Shown piece after piece: positions 11,431 to 21,807 of a DNA stretch of 64,000 bases; within the stretch, counting starts at the first letter, position 1; every line of letters starts with the position of its first letter. The stretch comes from an uncultured Roseateles sp. (GTDB taxonomy: Bacteria; Pseudomonadota; Gammaproteobacteria; Burkholderiales; Burkholderiaceae): positions 1 to 64,000 of the forward strand of contig CAMPJJ010000021.1 of assembly GCA_946886855.1 (NCBI GenBank), written 5' to 3'. The notes below the pieces were generated by a model. That model saw only the letters and a program-made list of their open reading frames with translations. It had not been told where the DNA came from and ran no database searches. A program made the position numbers and the translations under genes.

Positions 11431-12711
11431 ATGAATCAAGACGATCGCATGTCCGTCGCCGGTGGCGGACGTGACCCGCGGGGTGGAGCCGGCAGCCTGC
11501 GCCGCCGGTTGGGGCTCTGGATGAGCAATGGCCGCAATGAAGGTCCGCCGGATCTGGACGAGCTGTGGCGCGACTTCAACCGCAAGCTGTCCCGCCTGTT
11601 CGGCGGCGGCCGAGGCGGCAGTGACGGCAACGGCCCGGCCGGCAATGGCGGCGGCAACCTGCAGCCCGACATGCGTGGCGCCGGCATCGGCGTGGCGCTG
11701 GTCATCGGCGTGGTCCTGCTGGGTTGGCTGGCCAGCGGCGTGTTCATCGTGCAGGAAGGTCAGCGCGGCGTGATCACCTCGTTCGGCAAGTACAGCCGCA
11801 CGGTGGATGCCGGCATCCAGTACCGCCTGCCGTATCCGTTCCAGGCGCACGAGGTCGTCTCGTTCACGCAGCTGCAGACCGTCGAGATCGGCCGCAATTC
11901 GGTCGGCCAGGCGACGGGTCTGCGCGATTCGTCGATGCTGACGCAGGACGAGAACATCATCGACGTCCGTTTCACGGTGCAGTACCGGTTGAAGGACGCG
12001 CGCGACTACCTGTTCGAGAACTTCAACACCGACGAGGCGGTCAGCCAGGCGTCCGAATCGGCCGTGCGCGAGATCGTCGGCCGCAGCAACACGGATGCGG
12101 TGCTGTACGAGCAGCGGGACGCGATCGCCAACGACCTCGTGAAGTCGATCCAGACGCAGCTCGACCGCCTGAAGACCGGCATCGAGGTCGTCAACGTCAA
12201 CCTCAGCAGCGTGCAGCCGCCCGAGCAGGTGCAGGCCGCCTTCGACGACGCGTTCCGCGCGACCGCCGACCGCGAGCGCCTGAAGAATGAAGGCGAGGCC
12301 TACGCCAACGACGTGATCCCGCGCGCCCAGGGCCAGGCGGCCCGCCTGCGCGAGGACGCCGAGGCCTACCGCGCCCGCGTTGTCTCGTTCGCCGACGGTG
12401 ACGCGCAGCGTTTCAAGTCGGTGCTGGCCGAGTACCAGAAGGCGCCGGCCGTCACCCGCGACCGTCTCTACATCGACACGATGCAACAGGTCTATTCGCG
12501 GGTCACCAAGGTGATGGTGGATGCCAAGAGCGGCTCCAACCTGTTGTACCTGCCGCTGGACAAGCTGATGCAACAGACATCGGGCACGGTCACCACGACC
12601 GCGCCGACGCCGGTGGTGCCCACGGAGACGACGCCGACCGGCGCCTCGTCCTTGAGCACCGATCCGCGTTCGCGCGACGCCATGCGCAGCCGTGATCGCG
12701 ACGGCCGCTGA
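11431..12711 (+). CDS. hflK: HflK, subunit of the FtsH-regulating HflKC complex
   Basis: SPFH/prohibitin-family membrane protein that with HflC forms a cage around the FtsH protease and controls its access to membrane substrates. The Gly-rich cytosolic N-terminus is followed by one membrane helix at about 87-107 (IGVALVIGVVLLGWLASGV) and a periplasmic SPFH domain. I place the start at ATG 11431, which has AGGA 5 bases before it; ATG 11425 and TTG 11374 are possible upstream in-frame starts. The protein then has 426 residues. Confidence 0.94.
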   Translation: MNQDDRMSVAGGGRDPRGGAGSLRRRLGLWMSNGRNEGPPDLDELWRDFNRKLSRLFGGGRGGSDGNGPAGNGGGNLQPDMRGAGIGVALVIGVVLLGWLASGVFIVQEGQRGVITSFGKYSRTVDAGIQYRLPYPFQAHEVVSFTQLQTVEIGRNSVGQATGLRDSSMLTQDENIIDVRFTVQYRLKDARDYLFENFNTDEAVSQASESAVREIVGRSNTDAVLYEQRDAIANDLVKSIQTQLDRLKTGIEVVNVNLSSVQPPEQVQAAFDDAFRATADRERLKNEGEAYANDVIPRAQGQAARLREDAEAYRARVVSFADGDAQRFKSVLAEYQKAPAVTRDRLYIDTMQQVYSRVTKVMVDAKSGSNLLYLPLDKLMQQTSGTVTTTAPTPVVPTETTPTGASSLSTDPRSRDAMRSRDRDGR

Positions 12712-12729
12712 TCGAGGGAGCCCACAACA

Positions 12730-13629
12730 ATGAATCGCATCGTCTCCGTCGTCGTCGGTCTGCTGATCCTGTTCGTGATCGCCAGTTCGACTTTGTTCGT
12801 CGTCGACCAGCGCCAGTTCGCGGTCGTGTATTCGCTGGGCGAGATCAAGGAAGTGATCACCGAGCCCGGCTTGAAGTTCAAGCTGCCTCCGCCGCTGCAG
12901 AACGTGGTCTTCCTGGACCGCAGAGTGCAGACGCTGGACGCCGCCGATCCGCGTCCGATCTTCACCGCTGAGAAGAAGAGCCTGGTCATCGACTGGCTGG
13001 TGAAGTGGCGCATCGTCGATTCGCGCCAGTACATCCGCAACAGCGGCACGCAGTTGCGCAGCCTGGAAACGCGCCTCAGCCCGATCGTGCAGAACGCGCT
13101 GAACGAGGAAGTGACCAAGCGGACCGTCCGTGCGGTGCTGGCCACCGAGCGCGAGAAGGTCATGCAGGATGTGCGCAAGCGCCTCGAGGAAGAAGCCAAG
13201 CAGTTCGGCATCGAGATCGTCGACGTTCGCGTCAAGCGTGTGGACTTCGCCGCCAACATCACCGAAGCGGTCTACAACCGGATGAAGTCGGAGCGCGCCC
13301 GCGTTGCCAACGAGCTGCGCTCCACCGGCGCGGCCGAGGGCGAGAAGATCAAGGCCGATGCCGACAAGCAGCGCGAAGTCATCACCGCCGAGGCCTACCG
13401 CGACGCGCAGAAGATCATGGGCGAGGGCGATGCCAAGGCGTCCATCCTGTACTCCGAAGCCTTCGGTCGTGACCCGCAGTTCGCCCAGTTCTACCGCTCG
13501 CTGGATGCCTACCAGCGGTCGTTCAAGAACAAGGGCGACGTGATGGTGCTCGACCCGTCGAGCCCCTTCTTCAACGCGATGCGCAACGGCGGCCCCGGCG
13601 CGCCGGCGGCTCCGGCATCGAAGAAGTGA
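12730..13629 (+). CDS. hflC: HflC, partner of HflK
   Basis: SPFH-domain protein of 299 residues with an N-terminal membrane anchor (VVVGLLILFVIASSTLFVV) and the band-7 core. It forms the FtsH-binding complex with HflK, whose gene ends 18 bases upstream. A GAGGGAG Shine-Dalgarno stretch precedes the ATG. Sequence and order (hfq-hflX-hflK-hflC) agree fully. Confidence 0.96.
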   Translation: MNRIVSVVVGLLILFVIASSTLFVVDQRQFAVVYSLGEIKEVITEPGLKFKLPPPLQNVVFLDRRVQTLDAADPRPIFTAEKKSLVIDWLVKWRIVDSRQYIRNSGTQLRSLETRLSPIVQNALNEEVTKRTVRAVLATEREKVMQDVRKRLEEEAKQFGIEIVDVRVKRVDFAANITEAVYNRMKSERARVANELRSTGAAEGEKIKADADKQREVITAEAYRDAQKIMGEGDAKASILYSEAFGRDPQFAQFYRSLDAYQRSFKNKGDVMVLDPSSPFFNAMRNGGPGAPAAPASKK

Positions 13630-13718
13630 TTCCGGGAGGGGCCGGGCCAAGCGACCTCCGGGTCCACCGGCTCTCGTCATCGGGCTGACCGGCGGCAGCC
13701 GGGGAGGGCGGCCTCATC

Positions 13719-13904
13719 ATGGGTGGCGACAAGTGGCTGGCAGCGCTGGCGCTGCTGCTGATCATGGAGGGGCTGATGCCCTTCCTGAACCCCGGCGCCT
13801 GGCGCCAGCTCTTCGCCAGGCTGTTGGCGATGAGCGACGGCCAGTTGCGATTCCTCGGCCTCTCGAGCCTGGTCTGCGGCGGTGTGCTGCTGATGCTGCT
13901 CTGA
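13719..13904 (+). CDS. DUF2065 small membrane protein
   Basis: A 61-residue protein with two hydrophobic segments (ALALLLIMEGLMPFLNP and LRFLGLSSLVCGGVLLMLL). It matches the DUF2065 (YjeT) family, which lies behind hflC in many proteobacteria. The function is unknown; position suggests a membrane role in the HflKC neighbourhood, which is inference only. Confidence 0.85.
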   Translation: MGGDKWLAALALLLIMEGLMPFLNPGAWRQLFARLLAMSDGQLRFLGLSSLVCGGVLLMLL

Positions 13905-13949
13905 GCAGCCTGTCACGAAGCCTCGCTGAATCGTTGGCGAACCCGCGCC

Positions 13950-13969
13950 GAACCCTCGGCTGAGGGTTC
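13950..13969 (+). other. Hairpin between the DUF2065 gene and hisZ
   Basis: GAACCCTC at 13950-13957 pairs perfectly with GAGGGTTC at 13962-13969 across a 4-base loop. No T-run follows, so it is not a standard terminator. It lies just upstream of the hisZ promoter candidate. Confidence 0.4.
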
Positions 13970-13975
13970 CGGCGG

Positions 13976-14003
13976 TCGAGGTGCGTCGCGACCCCGGTAC
14001 AAT
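13976..14003 (+). promoter_or_regulatory. Candidate promoter of hisZ-purA
   Basis: A consensus-like -10, TACAAT at 13998-14003, stands 28 bases before the hisZ ATG. The -35 would be TCGAGG at 13976-13981 with a 16-base spacer, which is weak. Confidence 0.45.
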
Positions 14004-14031
14004 GCCGTTTTTAACCCCTCCCTGAACGTCC

Positions 14032-16585
<2,554 letters not shown>

Positions 16586-16657
16586 GCGACCGCTCGGGCC
16601 CTGTCGTTTCCCGTCTTATCCAGACCTGACCCCATCCATCGCTGAGGAGCCTCCCCC

Positions 16658-17179
16658 ATGTTGACCGACGACGGCAAACATCTGTACGTGTCGTGGGATG
16701 AATACCACCTGTTGATCGAACGCCTCGCCCTGAAGGTGCATGCCTCCGGCTGGGAGTTCGATCAGATCCTGTGCCTGGCGCGTGGCGGGATGCGTCCCGG
16801 AGACGTGCTGTCGCGCGTGTTCGACAAGCCGCTGGGCATCATGTCGACGAGCTCGTACCGCGCGGAAGCCGGCACGATCCAGGGGCGTCTGGACATCGCC
16901 AAGTACATCACCATGCCCAAGGGCGAGCTCGCCGGACGCGTGCTGCTGGTGGACGATCTGGCGGACTCCGGTGTGACGCTGAAGGCGGTGGTGGAGCGGC
17001 TGCGCGGCATGCCGTCGATCAGCGAGCTGCGCTCGGCCGTGATCTGGACGAAGAGCGTCTCGGAATACACCCCGGACTACTACGTCGAGATGCTGGAAAC
17101 CAGCCCGTGGATCCATCAGCCGTTCGAAGACTACGATTCGCTGCGGCCCGATGCGCTGGCGAAGAAGTTCGCGATCTGA
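16658..17179 (+). CDS. PRTase-fold phosphoribosyltransferase, probable purine salvage
   Basis: A 173-residue type I phosphoribosyltransferase. The PRPP-binding loop is VLLVDDLADSGVT at 95-107, and LCLARGGMRPGD at 39-49 fits the pyrophosphate loop. It resembles the COG2236 group of xanthine/hypoxanthine-guanine-type enzymes, and its place behind purA supports purine salvage. The exact base is not decided by the sequence. The start ATG 16658 has GAGGAG about 10 bases upstream. A strong terminator follows. Confidence 0.82.
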   Translation: MLTDDGKHLYVSWDEYHLLIERLALKVHASGWEFDQILCLARGGMRPGDVLSRVFDKPLGIMSTSSYRAEAGTIQGRLDIAKYITMPKGELAGRVLLVDDLADSGVTLKAVVERLRGMPSISELRSAVIWTKSVSEYTPDYYVEMLETSPWIHQPFEDYDSLRPDALAKKFAI

Positions 17180-17185
17180 TGAAGG

Positions 17186-17212
17186 AAGGGCTGACGACTG
17201 TCAGCCCTTTTT
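17186..17212 (+). terminator. Intrinsic terminator behind the phosphoribosyltransferase gene
   Basis: A perfect 10-bp stem (AAGGGCTGAC at 17186-17195 with GTCAGCCCTT at 17200-17209), a GACT loop and a T-run to 17212. It closes the transcript that includes hisZ and purA. Confidence 0.9.
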
Positions 17213-17216
17213 GTTT

Positions 17217-17246
17217 GTGCGGCTCGCTGATTCGTGCGGCTCGCTG
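17217..17246. repeat. 13-base direct repeat in the spacer before tRNA-Leu
   Basis: GTGCGGCTCGCTG occurs at 17217-17229 and again at 17234-17246, units 17 bases apart. It lies right behind the terminator and just before the tRNA-like fragment at 17253-17266. Confidence 0.7.
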
Positions 17247-17252
17247 TCATCG

Positions 17253-17266
17253 CAGGAGAGGACTCG
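17253..17266. repeat. 14-base copy of the tRNA-Leu acceptor/T-arm segment
   Basis: CAGGAGAGGACTCG at 17253-17266 repeats exactly the sequence at 17402-17415 inside the tRNA-Leu gene (acceptor and T-arm part, complement). It could be a remnant of a duplicated tRNA end or of a past integration; no integrase is nearby. Confidence 0.55.
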
Positions 17267-17322
17267 GTCACGCAAGCGCGACCCCGGTCGGGACCAACGG
17301 TCCCAACCATTCGAGCCCTCCC

Positions 17323-17343
17323 GTGATGTCCCCCGGACATCAC
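17323..17343. other. Perfect 9-bp hairpin in the spacer before tRNA-Leu
   Basis: GTGATGTCC at 17323-17331 pairs with GGACATCAC at 17335-17343 across a 3-base loop, without a T-run on either strand. Another inverted repeat, GGGACC/GGTCCC, lies just upstream at about 17290-17305. The role is unknown. Confidence 0.4.
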
Positions 17344-17362
17344 TTCCTGGGCGTCAGAATGA

Positions 17363-17389
17363 GAAAAGCCGGCTGGAAGCCGGCTTTTC
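17363..17389 (-). terminator. Terminator of tRNA-Leu (minus strand)
   Basis: A perfect 11-bp stem (GAAAAGCCGGC at 17363-17373 with GCCGGCTTTTC at 17379-17389) and a 5-base loop, with the T-run inside the stem arm. It stands 5 bases beyond the CCA end of the tRNA. Being symmetric, it may also act on plus-strand transcripts. Confidence 0.85.
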
Positions 17390-17394
17390 GAATA

Positions 17395-17479
<85 letters not shown>

Positions 17480-17572
17480 AAGGTCAGAAGCCAGCATCCC
17501 GGGAAACCAGCTCAAGCCACTTCTTGAAGTATTCTTGAGCCCTCGGTTTCTCGACACGCAAAACAGCTTCTG

Positions 17573-17601
17573 CGTTTCAGGAAAGACAAGGATTCTACTA
17601 T
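17573..17601 (+). promoter_or_regulatory. Weak candidate promoter of rnr
   Basis: TACTAT at 17596-17601 could be a -10 and CGTTTC at 17573-17578 a poor -35 with a 17-base spacer. A 10-bp inverted repeat surrounds the region (TTCTTGAAGT at 17521-17530 and ACTTCAAGAA at 17607-17616). Confidence 0.3.
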
Positions 17602-17650
17602 CAAAAACTTCAAGAATGCAAGCTCCCCGAGCGCCCAGAGCGCTCAGCTG

Positions 17651-20059
17651 ATGGGGGAGATCGAAGGCACGGTGCAGGGCCACCGCGACGGGCACGGTTT
17701 CCTGATGCCCGACGATGGTCAACCGGACGTTTATCTGTCCTCGCAGGAGATGCACGCCGTCATGCACGGCGACCGCCTGCGGGTGCGCATCGTGCGCCAC
17801 GACAAGCGCAACCGTCCCGAAGGTCGCGTGCTCGAGATCCTCGAGCGTCGCAAGAAGCCGATCATCGGCCGGCTGCTGCTCGAGTCCGGCATCTGGCTCG
17901 TCGCCCCTGAAGACAAGCGCTACGGCCAGGACATCCTGGTCCCGAAGAACGCGATCGCCAATGCGACTGCGGGACAGATCGTCGCCGTCGAGCTCACCGA
18001 ACCGCCCTCGCTGTATTCGCAGCCGGTCGGTCGCGTGACCGAGGTGCTGGGCGAGATCGACGACCCCGGCATGGAGATCGAGATCGCCGTGCGCAAGTAC
18101 GAGGTCCCGCACGCCTTCAGCGCCGACACGCTGGCGCAGGCGGCCAAGCTGCCCGACAAGGTCCGCGCGGTCGACATGAAGCACCGCATCGACCTGCGCG
18201 ACGTGGCGCTGGTGACGATCGACGGCGAGGATGCCCGCGACTTCGACGATGCCGTCTACTGCGAACCGCACAAGCAGGGGCGGGGCAAGACGGCGTTCCA
18301 GGGCTGGCGCCTGCTGGTCGCGATCGCCGACGTCAGCCACTACGTGAAGCCCGGTGAGGCGCTCGATCGCGACGCCTACGAACGCGCCACCTCGGTCTAC
18401 TTCCCCAGACGCGTCATCCCGATGCTGCCGGAGAAGCTGTCCAACGGCTTGTGCTCGCTGAACCCGGAGCAGGACCGCCTGTCCATGGTCTGCGACATGC
18501 TGGTCAGCGAGGCCGGCGAGGTGCATGCCTACCAGTTCTATCCGGCGGTGATCAACTCGCATGCGCGCTTCACCTACACCGAAGTGGCGGCGATTCTCGG
18601 CAATACGCATGGTCCCGAGGCGCACAAGCGCAAGACGCTGGTGCCGCACCTGCTGCATCTGCACGAGGTCTACCGCGCGCTGCTGTCGCAACGCGCGAAG
18701 CGCGGCGCGATCGACTTCGAAACCACCGAGACCCAGATCGTCTGCGACGACAACGGCCGCATCGAGAAGATCGTGCCGCGCACCCGCAACGAGGCGCACC
18801 GCCTGATCGAGGAGGCGATGCTCGCCGCCAACGTCTGCGCGGCGGACTTCATCGCGGGCGGCAAGCATGCGTCGCTGTACCGCGTCCACGAGGGCCCGAC
18901 GCCCGAGAAGCGCGGCACGCTGCAGGCCTACCTGCGCGCGCTGGGCATCGGCATGGGCATCAGCGACGATCCGTCGCCGGGCGAGTTCCAGGCGATCGCG
19001 CAGGCCACCAAGGACCGGCCCGACGCGCAGCAGATCCACACCATGCTGCTGCGCTCGATGCAGCAGGCGATCTACACGCCGGCCAACGCGGGGCACTTCG
19101 GGCTTGCGTACCAGGCCTACACGCACTTCACCAGCCCGATCCGGCGCTACCCGGACCTGTTGGTGCACCGCGTGATCAAGGCGCTGCTCGGCTCGAAGAA
19201 GTACGCGCTCGACGCGCACAAGATGACGGCGGCGAATCCGATGCCCAAGCGGCCGGGCAAGCCGGCGTCGAAGGCGCCGAGCCCGGCCTCCGCCTCGACC
19301 GAGGCGGAGCGCTGGGAAGTCGTCGGCGCGCACTGCAGCGCGAACGAGCGCCGCGCCGACGAAGCCTCACGCGACGTCGAGGCCTGGCTGAAGTGCCGCT
19401 TCATGCGCGACCACCTGGGCGAGGAATTCGCCGGCACGGTGAGCGCGGTGACGAGCTTCGGTCTGTTCGTGCAGCTGGACGCGCTGTATGTCGAGGGCCT
19501 GATCCACATCACCGAGCTGGGCGGCGAGTACTTCCGTTTCGACGAGGTCCGCCAGGAGCTCCGCGGCGAGCGCACCGGCATCCGTTACGCCACCGGCGCG
19601 CGCGTTCAGGTGCAGGTCAGCCGTGTCGACCTGGACGGCCGCAAGATCGATTTCCGGATGGTGCGGGAAGGGGACGAGCAGCGCCTGCTGCGTGGCGCCC
19701 ATCGCGACAAGTTCGGCGATCGGCGCGGCGGCGACGGCAAGGGCGCCGCGAGGAAGCAGGACAAGCGCGCCGAGCAGCGTGCGCGCCGCGAGGCCGCCGC
19801 CGCCCCGGCGGCGACGGTCGAGCCGATGCCGCACCCGCAGCCCGATCCGCCGACGGCGGTCGACGCGCTCGAACGCATCGAGCAGGCCGACCGCGTGCTG
19901 AAGGCTGAGCGTCGCAAGTCGGAGCGGGCGACGAAGGGCACGGCGACGCATCCCGTCCAGGCGGCCAAGCGCACGGCGCGCAGCGCGGCGAAGTCCGTGG
20001 CGGCGAAGGGCAGCGGCGCACCCGCAGCCAAGACGACGCGACGCAAGCGCGGCGCATGA
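17651..20059 (+). CDS. rnr: Ribonuclease R
   Basis: Processive 3'-to-5' exoribonuclease that degrades structured RNA. The 802-residue protein has a cold-shock domain at the start (GTVQGHRDGHGFL), an RNB catalytic domain with the Asp-rich motif DGEDARDFDDAV at about 191-202, an S1 domain (EEFAGTVSAVTSFGLFVQL) near 595, and a long Lys/Arg/Ala-rich C-terminal tail. It lacks the N-terminal HTH region of the E. coli enzyme. ATG 17651 has no evident Shine-Dalgarno, yet the frame continues open upstream without another canonical start codon. A terminator follows at 20106. Confidence 0.93.
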   Translation: MGEIEGTVQGHRDGHGFLMPDDGQPDVYLSSQEMHAVMHGDRLRVRIVRHDKRNRPEGRVLEILERRKKPIIGRLLLESGIWLVAPEDKRYGQDILVPKNAIANATAGQIVAVELTEPPSLYSQPVGRVTEVLGEIDDPGMEIEIAVRKYEVPHAFSADTLAQAAKLPDKVRAVDMKHRIDLRDVALVTIDGEDARDFDDAVYCEPHKQGRGKTAFQGWRLLVAIADVSHYVKPGEALDRDAYERATSVYFPRRVIPMLPEKLSNGLCSLNPEQDRLSMVCDMLVSEAGEVHAYQFYPAVINSHARFTYTEVAAILGNTHGPEAHKRKTLVPHLLHLHEVYRALLSQRAKRGAIDFETTETQIVCDDNGRIEKIVPRTRNEAHRLIEEAMLAANVCAADFIAGGKHASLYRVHEGPTPEKRGTLQAYLRALGIGMGISDDPSPGEFQAIAQATKDRPDAQQIHTMLLRSMQQAIYTPANAGHFGLAYQAYTHFTSPIRRYPDLLVHRVIKALLGSKKYALDAHKMTAANPMPKRPGKPASKAPSPASASTEAERWEVVGAHCSANERRADEASRDVEAWLKCRFMRDHLGEEFAGTVSAVTSFGLFVQLDALYVEGLIHITELGGEYFRFDEVRQELRGERTGIRYATGARVQVQVSRVDLDGRKIDFRMVREGDEQRLLRGAHRDKFGDRRGGDGKGAARKQDKRAEQRARREAAAAPAATVEPMPHPQPDPPTAVDALERIEQADRVLKAERRKSERATKGTATHPVQAAKRTARSAAKSVAAKGSGAPAAKTTRRKRGA

Positions 20060-20105
20060 ACGCTGCCTGACGGACTCGATCGCTGCCGATCGAGCCTCCG
20101 ATGAC

Positions 20106-20138
20106 GAAGGGTCTGGCCATGCCAGGCCCTTCGTCTTT
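20106..20138 (+). terminator. Terminator behind rnr
   Basis: A 12-bp stem with one G-T pair (GAAGGGTCTGGC at 20106-20117 with GCCAGGCCCTTC at 20121-20132), a CAT loop and a short T-rich stretch. It separates convergent rnr and the NAD(P)H-hydrate gene. Confidence 0.8.
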
Positions 20139-20161
20139 CTGGCGAGTGCGGTCGCCGCTGT

Positions 20162-21718
20162 TCAGGCGGAAGGGCTGTGCAGCGCGGCCATTGCGTTGAT
20201 CAGGTCGGCGGCGAGCAGCGGGCCGGCATGGCCCTCGGCCGCCGTGCCGTGCCAGGCCACGGCGGCACAGGCGAGCTCGTGAGCGGCAATGCCGGGCGAT
20301 TGCGCCCAGAGTCCGCCGATCCAGCCGGCCAGCACGTCGCCGGTGCCGGCGGTCGCCAGCGCCGACGAGCCGGTGCCGCTGATCGACAGGTGTCGATCGG
20401 GGGTCGCCACGATGCTGCCCGACCCCTTGAGCACGACGGTTGCCGCGAAGCGCGTCGCCAACTGCGTCGCGGCAGCCAGGCGATCGGTCTGCACGGCCGC
20501 GGCGGAGGGCAGCCCCAGCAGCCGCGCCGCTTCCAGCGGATGCGGCGTGAGGATCGTCGGCCAGCCGCGCGCGGCGCGCCGACGCAGCGCGCGTTGCAGC
20601 GTCTCGTCGGTGGCGACGAGGTTCAAGGCGTCGGCATCGAGCACCACGCGCGTCGCGCCGTGCAACACCGTGGACAAGGCCAGCGCGATCGCCGTCCCGC
20701 CGCCGCAGCCGCACACGGCGACGACGTCTCTCCAGGTGTCGGGTGACGCGCTCCAGCGCGCGGCGGGCCAATGCATCAGCTCCGGCCGGGCCGGCCACGG
20801 CTGACCGTCGTCGTCGGGCAGCGCCGCGTACACCCGACCCGCGCCGGCGGCGAGTGCCGACGCCGCGGCGAGCCAGGCGGCACCGCGCATCGTCGGCGCG
20901 CCGCCGATCACGACGACGTCGCCGTGGCGGCCCTTGTGGCTCGATGCCGAGCGCGCGAACGTGCGCTGCCAGTGTTCGATGCGGCTGGTGCCGAAGAGCA
21001 GTCCGACGCGGTCGCCATCGTCGCCGTCGTTGGCCTCATCGGCGTCGTCGTCGGCGTCATCGGCCCGCGCGCCGAGATCGTCGAACCAGACGCGTCCCGC
21101 GAGCGCGCGTCCTTCGCCGGTAAATAGGCCTGCCTTCAGCGTCAGGAAGGTCAAGGTGTGATCGGCCCGGACCACGTCGGCGCCCCATGGCTGGCCGGTG
21201 CGCACGTCGATGCCGCTGGGGATGTCGACGGCCAGCACGGTGGCGCCGGCATGGCGCAGCCCGTCGATGGCCTGGATGGCCGAGGCCAACGCACCTTCGG
21301 GTGCCCGGCTGGCGCCGAGGCCGAGGAGGGCGTCGATGACCAGGTCGGGTCGCCGGGGCATGTGCTGCAGGTCGGCACGCAAGCGCAGGCCCGCCTGCCT
21401 GGCGGCATCCAGCGCATGCGCGGCGTCGCTGCCTGGCCGGGGTTCCGATCCAACCAGGAGCACATCGACCGCCCATCCCCGTGCGGCGAGGTGGCGCGCG
21501 GCGATGAGGCCGTCCCCGCCATTGTTGCCAGGGCCGGCGAACACGGCCACGTGGCCGCCGAAGGGATGGAGCGCCAGCGCGAGTCGGGTGACCGCCAGAC
21601 CCGCGCGCTCGATCAGCGCATGCGGTGGATGTTGTGAGAGCGCGGCCGACTCGATGCGCCGGCTCGACGGCGCGTCATGCAGGGAGCGATCGTGGGAGGT
21701 GGGCAGCACCGGCAGCAT
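20162..21718 (-). CDS. nnr: Bifunctional NAD(P)H-hydrate epimerase / ADP-dependent dehydratase
   Basis: Metabolite-repair enzyme that restores damaged NAD(P)H hydrates: the YjeF_N domain epimerises R and S forms, and the YjeF_C (ribokinase-like) domain dehydrates the S form with ADP. YjeF_N shows GPGNNGGDGLIAARHL at about 62-77; the C-terminal half shows LTPHPLEAARLLG and GTGDVLAGWIGGLW, the latter being the phosphate-binding and catalytic Asp region. Length 518 fits the fused form. It is the last gene of a minus-strand row after the amidase and dehydrogenase, but a 7-bp tandem repeat lies just before its start. Confidence 0.93.
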   Translation of the reverse strand: MLPVLPTSHDRSLHDAPSSRRIESAALSQHPPHALIERAGLAVTRLALALHPFGGHVAVFAGPGNNGGDGLIAARHLAARGWAVDVLLVGSEPRPGSDAAHALDAARQAGLRLRADLQHMPRRPDLVIDALLGLGASRAPEGALASAIQAIDGLRHAGATVLAVDIPSGIDVRTGQPWGADVVRADHTLTFLTLKAGLFTGEGRALAGRVWFDDLGARADDADDDADEANDGDDGDRVGLLFGTSRIEHWQRTFARSASSHKGRHGDVVVIGGAPTMRGAAWLAAASALAAGAGRVYAALPDDDGQPWPARPELMHWPAARWSASPDTWRDVVAVCGCGGGTAIALALSTVLHGATRVVLDADALNLVATDETLQRALRRRAARGWPTILTPHPLEAARLLGLPSAAAVQTDRLAAATQLATRFAATVVLKGSGSIVATPDRHLSISGTGSSALATAGTGDVLAGWIGGLWAQSPGIAAHELACAAVAWHGTAAEGHAGPLLAADLINAMAALHSPSA

Positions 21719-21735
21719 GCCACCGACTCTATCCC

Positions 21736-21800
21736 GGTCGTGGGTCGTGGGTCGTGGGTAGCAGGTTGCAGGTTGCAGGTTGCAGGTTGCAGGTTGCAGG
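21736..21800. repeat. Two adjacent 7-bp tandem repeats
   Basis: GGTCGTG occurs three times at 21736-21756, followed directly by GCAGGTT five times at 21761-21795 plus a partial sixth. They fill the spacer between the dehydrogenase stop (21808) and the nnr start (21718) on the minus strand. Repeats of 7 bp in this position could slip during replication and change the nnr leader length. Confidence 0.9.
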
Positions 21801-21807
21801 ACTCAGT

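Noticed and set aside
21736..21800. CRISPR-like array
   Set aside because: Units are 7 bp without spacers; a simple tandem repeat.
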